DNA of 64,000 nt from Micromonospora sp. WMMA1947 (GTDB lineage: Bacteria; Actinomycetota; Actinomycetes; Mycobacteriales; Micromonosporaceae): assembly GCF_027497355.1 (NCBI RefSeq), contig NZ_CP114909.1, forward strand, positions 620,001-684,000, read 5' to 3'. The notes under the pieces are model-generated. The model was not told where the DNA came from. It saw nothing but the letters and a program-made list of their open reading frames with translations, and made no database searches. The translations under genes and the position numbers were made by a program. This document shows, one piece after another, positions 44,708-54,071 of this stretch; the stretch's first letter is position 1, and every line of letters starts with the position of its first letter.

Positions 44708-46513
44708 ATGAGCGAGGACGGCCGGGACCGGGTGTCCGTGCCGATTCCGGCGCTCGCCGACCCCGACCGGTTGCGGTCACTCGACGAGACCCGGCTCGAC
44801 GCCGTACCGGACGAGGCGTTCGACAGGTTCGCGCGGCTGGTCGGCGACCTGCTGGACGTACCTGTCGCGCTCGTCTCCCTGGTGGATGCCGAGCGCCAGT
44901 TCTTTCCCGGCGCGACCGGCCTGCCGGAGCCGTGGGCGGCCCGCCGGGAGACCCCGCTGAGCCACTCGTTCTGCCAGCACGTCGTCGACATCGAGATGCC
45001 GCTGGTCCTGCCCGACGCCCGCCTCTACCCCCGGGTGCGCCTCAACCTGGCCGTCGAGGACCTGGGCGTGGTGGCGTACGCGGGCATGCCGCTGACCGAC
45101 CTGGACGGACGGGTGCTCGGCTCGCTCTGCGCGATCGACAGCAAGCCCCGGGCCTGGACCAAGGAGCAGATGCGTACGCTCGCCGACCTGGCCGCCGCGT
45201 GCTCCTCGGAGCTGCGGCTGCGCATCGCGGTACGCGGCGCGGAGCAGGCCCGCCGCCGCGCGGAGGAGGCGCACGACCGGCTCGCCATGCTGGCCGGGAT
45301 GAGCGAGATGCTCGGCGGCACGCTCGACGTGGCCACCGCGGTCGACCGGCTCGGGCACGCGATGGTGCCGCTGCTCGCCGACTGGTGCCTGATCACGCTC
45401 GTCGACCCGGCCGGGCGGCCGCGCACCGTCACCGGCGTACACCGGGAAGCCGACCGTGCGAGCGACATGGCCCGCTTCGCCGGGCTGCTGACCACCGGGC
45501 TCAGCGCGGACTCGCAGATCCGGTCGGTGCTGCGTACCGGCCGGCCGGTGGTGCGGGCCGTGGCCGGCCTGGACGACGTGGCGCGCGGCACCACGCGCCC
45601 GGAACTGGTGCCGCTCGCCGAGCGGCTCGGCGTGGGCTCCCATCTGACCGTGCCGATCACCGCCGCCGGGGACCGGGTGATCGGGGCCGTCACGCTCGTC
45701 AACCGCGCGGGGCGGCGCGGGTTCGACACCAGCGACCTGCGCACCGCGCAGGACATCGGGGTACGCGCCGGACAGGCGGTCGGCAACAGCCGTCTCTACG
45801 GCGAGCAGCGCCACGTCGCCGAGGTGCTCCAGCACAGCATGCTGCCGAGCCTGCCGGCCGTGCCGGGGATCGAGCTGGCCGCCCGCTACCTGCCGGCCGC
45901 CGACCGGGTGGAGGTGGGCGGCGACTGGTACGACGCCTTCGTCCAGCCCGACGGCGAGCTGATCGCCGCGATCGGTGACGTCGCCGGGCACGACATCGAG
46001 GCGGCGGCCACCATGGGCCAGTTGCGCAACCTGGTGCGGGGCAACGCGTACGGCCGGGACGATCCGGTGGAGGATCTGGTGGCCCACCTCGACCAGGCCA
46101 TGGGCGGACTGCGGGTCCCCACCGTGGCCACCGCCGTGCTGGCCCGGGTGCGCCCGGCCGACGACGGGCTGCGGGTCTCCTGGTGCAACGCGGGGCACCC
46201 GCCGCCGCTGCTGGTCCGCGCCGACGGCACGGTCTCGGTGGCGGACGGCCGCGGACCGCTGCTCGGCCTGGCCCGGCCGCCCCGGCGCAGCGGCCGGACG
46301 CTGACCCTGGCACCGGGCGACACGCTGCTGCTGCACACCGACGGGCTGATCGAGCGCCGGGACCAGCCGATCGACGAGGGACAGGCCGAGCTGCTCGCCC
46401 ACCTCGAGGCCGGCGGGCCGGGCGTACCCCTGGACCTGCTCTGCGACCGGCTGCTCGCCGCCGCGCACCGGCGCGAGGACGACGTCGCCCTGCTCGCGCT
46501 GCGCGCCGGCTGA
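44708..46513 (+). CDS. GAF-GAF-SpoIIE (PP2C) serine phosphatase
   Basis: This 601-residue protein has a GAF domain (about residues 20-165), a second GAF (about 200-380), and a C-terminal SpoIIE/PP2C phosphatase. The metal-binding blocks are GDWYDAF, IGDVAGHDIEAAATMGQLR, WCNAGHPPPLL, LLLHTDGLIERR and HRREDDVALLALR. Such proteins dephosphorylate anti-anti-sigma factors to switch on stress sigma factors. No cognate anti-sigma gene is adjacent. ATG 44708 has GAGGG before it; a GTG at 44681 is possible. Confidence 0.92.
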   Translation: MSEDGRDRVSVPIPALADPDRLRSLDETRLDAVPDEAFDRFARLVGDLLDVPVALVSLVDAERQFFPGATGLPEPWAARRETPLSHSFCQHVVDIEMPLVLPDARLYPRVRLNLAVEDLGVVAYAGMPLTDLDGRVLGSLCAIDSKPRAWTKEQMRTLADLAAACSSELRLRIAVRGAEQARRRAEEAHDRLAMLAGMSEMLGGTLDVATAVDRLGHAMVPLLADWCLITLVDPAGRPRTVTGVHREADRASDMARFAGLLTTGLSADSQIRSVLRTGRPVVRAVAGLDDVARGTTRPELVPLAERLGVGSHLTVPITAAGDRVIGAVTLVNRAGRRGFDTSDLRTAQDIGVRAGQAVGNSRLYGEQRHVAEVLQHSMLPSLPAVPGIELAARYLPAADRVEVGGDWYDAFVQPDGELIAAIGDVAGHDIEAAATMGQLRNLVRGNAYGRDDPVEDLVAHLDQAMGGLRVPTVATAVLARVRPADDGLRVSWCNAGHPPPLLVRADGTVSVADGRGPLLGLARPPRRSGRTLTLAPGDTLLLHTDGLIERRDQPIDEGQAELLAHLEAGGPGVPLDLLCDRLLAAAHRREDDVALLALRAG

Positions 46514-46603
46514 ACCGGCACCGCCTCCTCCGAACGGCCGGACGCGCCCCGCCGTGCCCGCGACGTGCCCGGTTCGCCGGTTCACCCGGCTAGGCTGGGG
46601 CGG

Positions 46604-47779
46604 GTGAGCCCGCGTCTTGCGTACCCCCGTGTCCGCCGCCTCCGGACGGCGCTGGCGGCGTCCTGCGCGGCGCTGCTGCTGGGCACCGCCGGCTGTGCCC
46701 TCGGCGAGCCCGAGCCGGATCCGGCCGGGGCGCCGCCCAACCTGCCGACGCCGTCGAGCACCGCGAGTCCCGGCGGAGCCGGTCAGCAGGTGGTCGCCAC
46801 CGTGCTGGCCAAGGGGCTGGAGGTCCCCTGGGGCATCGCGTTCCTGCCCGACGGCGGGGCGCTGGTGACCGAGCGGGACAAGGGACGGATCCTCCAGGTC
46901 GGCCCGGGGTCCGGCCCGGACGGGCTGGCCGTGCGGCCGGTGCAGACCCTGCCGGACGTGGCCGCCGGTGGCGAGGGCGGGCTGCTGGGCATCGCTGTCT
47001 CCCCGGCGTACGCCCGGGACCGCACGGTCTTCGTCTACTACACGGCCGAGAACGACAACCGGATCGCGAAGATGCAGCTCGGGGAGGCCCCGAAGCCGAT
47101 CCTGACCGGCATCCCGAAGTCCGGCACGCACAACGGCGGCGGGCTGGGGTTCGGGCCGGACGGCCACCTCTACGCGAGCACCGGTGACGCCGGGCGCACC
47201 GAGAACGCCCAGGACGCCAAGAGCCTCGGCGGCAAGATCCTGCGGATCACCCCGGACGGCAAGCCGGCGCCGGGCAACCCCACCGCCGGGTCCCCGGTCT
47301 GGTCGACCGGGCACCGTAACGTCCAGGGCTTCGCCTGGACGCCGGACAAGAAGATGTACGCGGTGGAGTTCGGCCAGAACACCTGGGACGAGATCAACCC
47401 GATCAACAAGGGCGGCAACTACGGGTGGCCCCGGGTCGAGGGCCGCGGCGACGACAGGCGCTACGTCAACCCGATCGCGCAGTGGCCCACCGGTGACGCC
47501 TCCTGTTCCGGCCTGGCCGCGGTGGACCGTCTGCTCGTCGCCGCCTGCCTGCGCGGCCAGCGGCTCTGGCTGGTGGAGCTGGCCGGCAACGGCACCGTCC
47601 TCGGCCAGCCGCGTGACCTGCTCACCGACCGCTACGGTCGGCTACGGGCCGCCGCGGTGGCGCCGGACGGCTCGCTCTGGGTGAGCACCTCGAACCGGGA
47701 CGGGCGGGGTACACCTGCCGCCGAGGACGACCGCATCCTGCGACTCGTCTTCGCCGACGGGGGCGCCGGCCGGAGCTGA
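46604..47779 (+). CDS. Glucose/sorbosone dehydrogenase-like lipoprotein (LppZ-like)
   Basis: This 391-residue exported lipoprotein has a signal peptide ending LLGTAGC, with Cys lipidation at about residue 29, then a PQQ-type six-bladed propeller with [60 protein letters not shown] and [12 protein letters not shown]. It resembles mycobacterial LppZ (Rv3006), whose gene is also near ilvB. The oxidised substrate is unknown. GTG 46604 is chosen because the signal sequence starts there. Confidence 0.88.
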   Translation: MSPRLAYPRVRRLRTALAASCAALLLGTAGCALGEPEPDPAGAPPNLPTPSSTASPGGAGQQVVATVLAKGLEVPWGIAFLPDGGALVTERDKGRILQVGPGSGPDGLAVRPVQTLPDVAAGGEGGLLGIAVSPAYARDRTVFVYYTAENDNRIAKMQLGEAPKPILTGIPKSGTHNGGGLGFGPDGHLYASTGDAGRTENAQDAKSLGGKILRITPDGKPAPGNPTAGSPVWSTGHRNVQGFAWTPDKKMYAVEFGQNTWDEINPINKGGNYGWPRVEGRGDDRRYVNPIAQWPTGDASCSGLAAVDRLLVAACLRGQRLWLVELAGNGTVLGQPRDLLTDRYGRLRAAAVAPDGSLWVSTSNRDGRGTPAAEDDRILRLVFADGGAGRS

Positions 47780-47833
47780 TCCGGGCCGGGCGGGTTTGTC
47801 AAGATCGCTCAAGGGGCAGGTCAGAATCTCAGC

Positions 47834-49447
47834 ATGGACGGCCACGAGAACGAACAGCACCGCACCGGGGACGAGACGTCTCCGGAGCGCGGGCGCGCCC
47901 GCCGCCTGGCGGCGTGGCGGCCCGGTCACCGGCTGCGCCGGCTGGGTGTCGTGCTTGCTCTGTTCGCGGTCACGCTCGGTGGCATCGTGATCGGCACGTA
48001 CGCGGGCGGCCACGTCGGCACCGACATCGGCCCGTTCCGGGCCGAGTTGAAGCTCAGCCCGTCGCTGTCCGGCGGCACCACCGTCGACATCCCGCCGCTG
48101 GGCGCGCTGCTGCTGGACAGCCACGACGGCCCGGCGTACCTCACCGTCGAGGTGGGCTCGCTGGACCAGGGGCGCACCGAGGCGCTCATCGACGACCCGG
48201 CCAGCATCAGCCGGGCCAGCCAGTCGGCCGTCCAGGACGTCCGCGACGGCGTGATGCGGCTCGGGCTGCGTACGCTCGCCTCGGCCGTGCTGGCCACGCT
48301 GCTGCTGGCCGCGCTGGTCTTCCGGGACGTCCGTCGTACCGCCTGGGCCGGCGGTCTGGCGCTGGTCGTGACCGCCGGCAGCCTCGGGGTGGCCGCGAGC
48401 ACGTTGCGCCCGCAGGCGATCGAGGAGCCACGGTACGAGGGCCTGCTGGTCAACGCGCCGGCGATCGTCGGTGACGCGCGCCGGATCGCGAACGACTACA
48501 CCAAGTACGCCGAGCAGCTCCAGCGACTGGTCGGCAACGTCAGCAAGCTCTACACCACGGTCTCCGCCCTGCCCGTGGTGCAGCCGTCGCCGGGCACCAC
48601 CCGGGTGCTGCACGTGTCGGACATCCACCTCAACCCGACCGGCTGGCAGCTGATCCGCACCGTGGTCGAACAGTTCGGCATCGACGTGGTGGTCGACACC
48701 GGCGACATGACCGACTGGGGCAGCGAGCCGGAGGCCTCGTTCGTCGGCTCGATCGGCCTGCTCAAGAAGCCGTACGTGTTCATCCGCGGCAACCACGACT
48801 CGCCGCGTACCGCCGCCGCGGTGGCGCAGCAGCCGAACGCGATCGTGCTGAACAACTCGGTCACGACTGTGGGTGGGCTGACCATCGCCGGCATCGGCGA
48901 CCCCCGCTTCACGCCGGACAAGGAGACCTCGCCGGCCGGCAGCGGCCTCACCTCGGCCGTCGCCGACCAGGTGATCGGCGCCGGCGAACAGCTCGCCGGC
49001 ATGATCGAGAAGTCGCCGCGCAAGGTCGACATCGCGCTCATCCACGACCCCGCCTCGGCCGGCCCGCTCTCCGGCACCTGCCCGCTCGTGCTCTCCGGGC
49101 ACACCCACTCCCGGCAGGTATCGAAGCTGCCGCAGGTGGAGGGCAAACAGCCGACCACGCTGATGGTGGAGGGCTCGACCGGCGGTGCCGGGCTGCGCGG
49201 CCTGGAGGGCGAGAAGCCGACCCCGTTGACCATGACGGTGCTCTACTTCGACCAGCAGAAGCTGCTCCAGGCGTACGACGAGATCACCGTGGGCGGCACC
49301 GGGCAGTCGCAGGTCAACCTGGAGCGGCACGTCATCCGCGACCCGGCCAAGGGCGACCAGGTGCCGGTCACCCCGACCCCGACCCGCGGCCCCTCCGAGT
49401 CGCCCTCCCCGGGTACGACCACCCTGAGCCCCACCCCCACGAGCTGA
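47834..49447 (+). CDS. Membrane metallophosphoesterase
   Basis: This 537-residue protein has helices near residues 35-55 and 150-195 and an extracytoplasmic calcineurin-like phosphoesterase domain. The metal sites are SDIHLN, DTGDMTDWG, RGNHDS, ALIHD and SGHTHS. A Pro/Thr/Ser-rich tail of about 30 residues follows. Substrates in the family include phosphomonoesters and diesters. ATG 47834 has only a weak AAGGGG-like upstream site. Confidence 0.9.
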   Translation: MDGHENEQHRTGDETSPERGRARRLAAWRPGHRLRRLGVVLALFAVTLGGIVIGTYAGGHVGTDIGPFRAELKLSPSLSGGTTVDIPPLGALLLDSHDGPAYLTVEVGSLDQGRTEALIDDPASISRASQSAVQDVRDGVMRLGLRTLASAVLATLLLAALVFRDVRRTAWAGGLALVVTAGSLGVAASTLRPQAIEEPRYEGLLVNAPAIVGDARRIANDYTKYAEQLQRLVGNVSKLYTTVSALPVVQPSPGTTRVLHVSDIHLNPTGWQLIRTVVEQFGIDVVVDTGDMTDWGSEPEASFVGSIGLLKKPYVFIRGNHDSPRTAAAVAQQPNAIVLNNSVTTVGGLTIAGIGDPRFTPDKETSPAGSGLTSAVADQVIGAGEQLAGMIEKSPRKVDIALIHDPASAGPLSGTCPLVLSGHTHSRQVSKLPQVEGKQPTTLMVEGSTGGAGLRGLEGEKPTPLTMTVLYFDQQKLLQAYDEITVGGTGQSQVNLERHVIRDPAKGDQVPVTPTPTRGPSESPSPGTTTLSPTPTS

Positions 49448-49561
49448 CCGCACCGCTTTTCTCGCCGCCTCCCCTCACGCGGTCGGTCCGGTGCTCTGCC
49501 GCATCAACACCCGGTCACTCCGCGTCACGAGGCTGCCCGGCACCGGGTTACCCCGACGCCG

Positions 49562-49686
49562 CCTTTGCTCTGCAGCCATCGACGCAGCAGGCACCGAGAG
49601 TCGCCGCGTGGGCGGGTGCAGAGCGGCGGTGCGCCCGTGCCACCCCAGCTCAGAGCGGTGCTGCGGATATGGCTGCAGAGCAAAGG
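49562..49686. repeat. 125-bp element with inverted repeat ends
   Basis: CCTTTGCTCTGCAGCCAT (49562-49579) is exactly inverted at 49669-49686, separated by 89 bases. Extending inward, 25 of 28 bases match (adding CGCAGCA after a 3-base mismatch). The ends frame a small palindromic element with no coding capacity, like a MITE or a structured RNA. Confidence 0.65.
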
Positions 49687-49860
49687 GGCCGCGAGGTGAT
49701 TCCTGAGGCCGCCAGGGCCGGTTACTCACCGCAACCGAGCAGTCCATTACTTTCTGTGATGAGTACCCTCTACCGCGTCGGCCGGATCCGCCAAAACGCA
49801 GACCGCCGTCCCAGAATCGAACCGGGAGCGCCCGGGGCAGCGCCGGGCGCCGCCGGGAGC

Positions 49861-49890
49861 GCTGGGCAGCGCTGGGCAGCGCCGGGCAGC
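49861..49890. repeat. Three tandem 10-bp repeats
   Basis: GCTGGGCAGC, GCTGGGCAGC and GCCGGGCAGC follow one another in a GC-rich stretch about 100 bases past the AceE-like stop. Each unit can pair with itself. Confidence 0.6.
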
Positions 49891-49985
49891 GCCGGAAGGC
49901 CGGCCCTGCACCGCGACGACCCGGGGCCGCCCGGGATGTCCGGCCGGCCCCGTGGATGGCGTGCGGTCAGCGCGAGGCAGGCGCC

Positions 49986-52343
49986 TCAGCGCAGCGCGAT
50001 CGCGGCCAGCGCGGCGTTGACGATGCTGCCGGGCAGCAGGTCGTGCAGCTCGTACAGCTCGCGGACGTTGCCGGACTGGCCGAACTCGTCCACACCGAGC
50101 GGCACCGCCGGGGCGCCGACCGCCGAGCCGAGCCAGGCCATCGCGTGCGACGCCGCGTCGTGCACGGTGACCACCGGCACCCGATCGGCGAACGCCGACC
50201 GCAGCGCGCCCGGCACGCTCGGCACGGTCGCGGTCCGCACGCCCTGGCGCAGCGTCCGCTGCCACGCCCGGTAGAGGCGGTCCAGGCTGGTCACGTCCAC
50301 CACGTGCGCGGCCACGCCCTCCTCCGCCAGCTCCGCGGCGGCCGCGAGCACCTCCGGCAGCACCGCGCCGGAGGCGGCGAGCTGCACGACCGGGGCGTCA
50401 GCCAGATCGGGGTACGCCTGGTGCGCGTCCACGAGCCGGTACGCGCCGGCCACCACCTGCCGCCGCAGCACCGCGTCGCCGAGACGCGTACGCGCGGCCT
50501 CGAACGGCGCCTGGTCGATCGGCCGGGTGCTCAGCCGGAAGTAGTACGCCCCGTCCTCGGCCGGCGCGGCGGTGGCGGCCGGAGCGGCGCCGCCGGCGAT
50601 CTGGCCGAGCGCGTCGCAGAGCAGCCAGTCGAGGCTGCCTGCGTACGCGGGCTCCAGGAACGTCACACCGGGCAGTTCCAGGCCGACCGAGGCGGTGATG
50701 GTGGACTGGTGCGCGCCGCCCTCGGGCGCCAGCGTGATGCCGGACGGGGTGCCGGCCACCACGAACCGGGAACCGGAGTACGTGCCGTAGAGGAACGCGT
50801 CGAGACCACGCAGCACGAACGGGTCGTAGACGGTGCCCACCGGCAGCAGCGGCTGGCCGGACAGGTCCCACGACAGGCCGAGCTGGCCCAGCAGCAGGAA
50901 CAGGTTCATCTCCGAGATGCCCAGCTCGATGTGCTGCCCGGCGGGGCTCTCGGTCCAGCGCAACATCCGGTCCTCGGTCCAGGAACGCTGCTCGGTCGGG
51001 GCGAAGACGCCGGTCTTGTTGATGAACCCGGCCAGGTTGGTCGAGGTGGCCACGTCCGGCGCGGTGGTCACCAGGTAGGGCGCGACCTGCGGATCGCGGG
51101 CCAGGTCGACCAGCACCCGCCCGAAGACCTCCTGGGTGGAGACGGGCTTGTTCGCGCGTACCCTCGTGGTTTCCGGAACGGTGACGCCCAGCGCCCGCTC
51201 GCGCGGCGCGCGGGACAGCGCCTCCCGGCGCTCGCCGGCCCGGATGCCGGCCGGGGACGCCGGGTCAAGGCGGTCCCACTCGGTCTCGGCGGTGAGGCCC
51301 TGCGCGGCGCGCAGCGCGTCGACCTGCTCGGTGGTGAGCAGCGCCGAGTGGTTGCGCGGGTTGCCGGCGATCGGCAGGCCCCAGCCCTTGACCGTGTACG
51401 CGAATACGACGCTGGGCCGGTCGGTGACCGCGTCGCACTGGGCGTACGCGTCGAGCATCGCCTGCGCGTCGTGCCCGCCCAGGTCCGTGACGAGCGGACC
51501 CAGCTCGTCGTCGCCGATGTCGGCGACGAACGCGGCGACCTCGGCCGGCGCGCCGTCCAGGAACTGCTTGCGCAGCGCCGGCCCGGCCAGCCCGAACAGC
51601 GACTGGTACTGCTCGTTGGGCATCCGGTCGATCCAGTCGCGCAGCGCCGCGCCGCCCGGCCGGGCGTACGCCTCGGCGAGCCGACGGCCGTACTTGACCT
51701 CCACGACGTGCCAGCCGGCCGCCTCGAACTGGCCGCGCCACTGGTTGATCCGGATGCCGGGGACGACCCGGTCCAGCGACTGGCGGTTGAAGTCGACGAG
51801 CCACATCACGTTGCCGAGTCCGGTGGTGGCCGGGTCGGCGACCGCCTCCCAGATGTTGCCCTCGTCCAGCTCGGCGTCGCCGATGATGGCGACGAACCGG
51901 GAGTGCGGGCGCGCGCCGAAGTGGGCGTCGACGTAGCGGCGGGTGACGGCGGCGAACAGCGGCGCGGCGGCGCCCAGGCCGACCGAGCCGGTGGAGAAGT
52001 CCACCTCGTCCGGGTCCTTGGTGCGCGAGGGGTACGACTGGAGCCCGCCGCGCGCCCGCAGCTTCGGCAGGTACGCCTTGTCGAGGTTGCCGAGCAGGTA
52101 CTGGATCGCGTGGAACACCGGCGAGGCGTGCGGCTTCACCGCGACCCGGTCCTCGGCGTCCAGGTGGTGGAACCAGAGCGCTGTCATCGCGGTGACCAGG
52201 GAGGCGCTGGACGCCTGGTGGCCGCCGATCTTCACCCCGTCACCGGTGTCGCGGTCGTGGTTGGCCGCGTCGACGATGCGGGTGGCGAGCCAGAGCACCC
52301 GGCGCTGGATCTCGTCGAGGACGTCGAGGTCGTGCTGGTTCAC
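49986..52343 (-). CDS. AceE-like homodimeric pyruvate dehydrogenase E1 / transketolase family
   Basis: This 785-residue TPP enzyme has the AceE-type order: GGHQASSASLVTAMTALWFHHL, HASPVFHAIQYLLG, the TPP loop GDAELDEGNIWEA...LVDFNRQSLD (usual GDG is GDA here), GNPRNHSALL, then the pyrimidine and transketolase C-terminal domains (GISEMNLFLLLGQLGLSW). It is shorter than typical AceE (about 890-930) and has no E2 or E3 gene beside it. It may be a pyruvate or other 2-oxo acid dehydrogenase E1. GTG 52343 has GGAG before it; the longer frame to 52421 crosses a repeat and is rejected. Confidence 0.85.
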   Translation of the reverse strand: MNQHDLDVLDEIQRRVLWLATRIVDAANHDRDTGDGVKIGGHQASSASLVTAMTALWFHHLDAEDRVAVKPHASPVFHAIQYLLGNLDKAYLPKLRARGGLQSYPSRTKDPDEVDFSTGSVGLGAAAPLFAAVTRRYVDAHFGARPHSRFVAIIGDAELDEGNIWEAVADPATTGLGNVMWLVDFNRQSLDRVVPGIRINQWRGQFEAAGWHVVEVKYGRRLAEAYARPGGAALRDWIDRMPNEQYQSLFGLAGPALRKQFLDGAPAEVAAFVADIGDDELGPLVTDLGGHDAQAMLDAYAQCDAVTDRPSVVFAYTVKGWGLPIAGNPRNHSALLTTEQVDALRAAQGLTAETEWDRLDPASPAGIRAGERREALSRAPRERALGVTVPETTRVRANKPVSTQEVFGRVLVDLARDPQVAPYLVTTAPDVATSTNLAGFINKTGVFAPTEQRSWTEDRMLRWTESPAGQHIELGISEMNLFLLLGQLGLSWDLSGQPLLPVGTVYDPFVLRGLDAFLYGTYSGSRFVVAGTPSGITLAPEGGAHQSTITASVGLELPGVTFLEPAYAGSLDWLLCDALGQIAGGAAPAATAAPAEDGAYYFRLSTRPIDQAPFEAARTRLGDAVLRRQVVAGAYRLVDAHQAYPDLADAPVVQLAASGAVLPEVLAAAAELAEEGVAAHVVDVTSLDRLYRAWQRTLRQGVRTATVPSVPGALRSAFADRVPVVTVHDAASHAMAWLGSAVGAPAVPLGVDEFGQSGNVRELYELHDLLPGSIVNAALAAIALR

Positions 52344-52395
52344 GGTGACTCCATCCGGGCGTCGCCGTTGACGCCCTGTCCGGGGGTGGCGAGGC

Positions 52396-52449
52396 GTTAG
52401 GAAGGGCCCCTTCCCATGCACCAGGCGTTAAGAAGGGGCCCTTCCTTAC
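52396..52449. repeat. Intergenic GGGCCC repeat pair (copy B)
   Basis: Two arms, 52396-52415 and 52427-52449, face each other. The 23 bases of the second are the exact reverse complement of 28582-28604. The pair lies between gatB and the AceE-like gene, 5 bases after the gatB stop, and could form a terminator. Confidence 0.78.
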
Positions 52450-52454
52450 GTACG

Positions 52455-53948
52455 TCAGGCGCCGAGGCGCGCCAGGATCAGCTCGCGGACGGTCTTCGCG
52501 TCCGCCTGACCGCGGGTGGTCTTCATGACCGCGCCGACGAGCGCGCCGGCCGCCGCGACCTTGCCGCTGCGGACCTTGTCGGCGACGTCCGGGTTGGCGG
52601 CGATCGCCTCGTCCACGGCGGCGGTGAGCGCACCGGTGTCCGAGACGACCTCCAGGTTGCGGTTGGTCATGATCTCGGTCGGCGAGCCCTCGCCGGCGAC
52701 CACGCCCTCCAGCACGGTACGGGCCAGCTTGTCGTTGAGCTTGCCCGTGTCGACCAGGCCCTGCAGCTCAGCGACCTGAGCCGGGGTCGCGCCCACGTCG
52801 GCCAGCTCCACGCCGGTCTCGTTGGCGCGGCGGGACAGCTCACCCAGCCACCACTTCCGGGCGGCCGCAGGGGTGGCGCCGGCGGCCACAGTCGCCTCGA
52901 TCAGCTCGACCGCGCCCGCGTTCACCACGGACTGCATGTCGAGATCGGACAGGCCCCAGTCCTGCTGGATCCGCTTGCGACGCAGGCGCGGCAGCTCCGG
53001 CAGGGCGGCCTTCAGCTCGGCCACCCACGCCGTGTCCGGGGCGAGCGGCACCAGGTCCGGCTCCGGGAAGTACCGGTAGTCGGTGGCGGTCTCCTTGGAC
53101 CGGCCCGACGTGGTGTCGCCGGTGTCCTCGTGGAAGTGCCGGGTCTCCTGGGTGATCCGGCCACCGGCCTCGAGCACCGACGCCTGGCGCAGCATCTCCG
53201 AGCGGACCGCCCGCTCGACCGAGCGCAGCGAGTTGACGTTCTTGGTCTCGGTGCGGGTGCCCCACTCCTCACCCGGCCGGTTGAGGGAGGTGTTGACGTC
53301 GCAGCGCAGGGAGCCCTCCTCCATCCGCACGTCGGAGACGCCGAGCGAGCGGATCACGTCACGCAGCTCGGCGACGTACGCGCGGGCGACCTCGGGCGCG
53401 AGCGCGCCGGTGCCCGGGATCGGCTTGGTGACGATCTCGACGAGCGGGATGCCGGCCCGGTTGTAGTCGACGAGCGACTCGGTGGCGCCGTGGATGCGAC
53501 CGGTGGCGCCGCCGACGTGCAGCGTCTTGCCGGTGTCCTCCTCCAGGTGCACCCGCTCGATGCCGATGCGCACCAGTTCGCCGTTCACCTCGACGTCCAG
53601 GTAGCCGTCGAAGCACAGCGGCTCGTCGTACTGGCTGATCTGGAAGTTCTTCGGCATGTCCGGGTAGAAGTAGTTCTTCCGGGCGAAGCGGCACCACTGC
53701 GCGATCGAGCAGTTCAGCGCCAGCCCGATCCGGATGGTCGCCTCGATGGCGGCCTTGTTCGCCACCGGCAGCGAACCGGGCAGGCCGAGGCAGACCGGGC
53801 AGACCCGGGTGTTCGGCTCGCCACCGAAGTCGGTCGGGCAGCCGCACCACATCTTGGTGTTCGTGCCCAGCTCGACGTGGGTCTCCAGGCCGATCACCGG
53901 TTCGAAGCGCGCGACGACCTCGTCGTACGCGGGCAGTGTCGTCGTCAT
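52455..53948 (-). CDS. gatB: Asp/Glu-tRNA amidotransferase subunit B
   Basis: This 497-residue subunit binds the mischarged tRNA and phosphorylates its acyl group. It starts [42 protein letters not shown], with zinc cysteines in CGC and [11 protein letters not shown], then [19 protein letters not shown] and a C-terminal YqeY domain. It works with GatC and GatA to make Gln-tRNA(Gln) and/or Asn-tRNA(Asn). gatA and gatC are at 55.4-57.2 kb, with a surface-protein gene in between. Confidence 0.97.
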   Translation of the reverse strand: MTTTLPAYDEVVARFEPVIGLETHVELGTNTKMWCGCPTDFGGEPNTRVCPVCLGLPGSLPVANKAAIEATIRIGLALNCSIAQWCRFARKNYFYPDMPKNFQISQYDEPLCFDGYLDVEVNGELVRIGIERVHLEEDTGKTLHVGGATGRIHGATESLVDYNRAGIPLVEIVTKPIPGTGALAPEVARAYVAELRDVIRSLGVSDVRMEEGSLRCDVNTSLNRPGEEWGTRTETKNVNSLRSVERAVRSEMLRQASVLEAGGRITQETRHFHEDTGDTTSGRSKETATDYRYFPEPDLVPLAPDTAWVAELKAALPELPRLRRKRIQQDWGLSDLDMQSVVNAGAVELIEATVAAGATPAAARKWWLGELSRRANETGVELADVGATPAQVAELQGLVDTGKLNDKLARTVLEGVVAGEGSPTEIMTNRNLEVVSDTGALTAAVDEAIAANPDVADKVRSGKVAAAGALVGAVMKTTRGQADAKTVRELILARLGA

Positions 53949-54071
53949 CTGAGCTCCAGGCGCGATCCGGACAGAACCGTTCCAGCCTAATCGGCTGACC
54001 CGATCACCCCGCTGCCGGGCTTCGAGATCGCGGCGCCAGGCCCGCCACGACGACCTGACCCGGGCCGGGCG

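Larger units (their letters stand above)
49448..49985. other. Gene-free stretch with inverted and tandem repeats
   Basis: These 538 bases lie between the metallophosphoesterase and AceE-like genes, which converge. They hold an 18-bp inverted repeat (49562-49686) and three tandem 10-bp repeats (49861-49890). A TpsiC-arm-like hit near 49812 is not part of a tRNA. No gene is supported. Confidence 0.6.

Noticed and set aside
49805..49835. TpsiC-arm-like sequence on the minus strand (GGTTCGATTC with a 5-bp stem)
   Set aside because: No matching acceptor, D-arm or anticodon arm upstream; surrounding bases are simple GC repeats.
49861..49890. Tandem 10-bp repeats as a possible CRISPR or minisatellite
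   Set aside because: Only three units with no spacers; too short for CRISPR.
52344..52421. N-terminal extension of the AceE-like protein to 52421
   Set aside because: It runs through the intergenic GGGCCC repeat and has no ribosome site, whereas the GTG at 52343 does.
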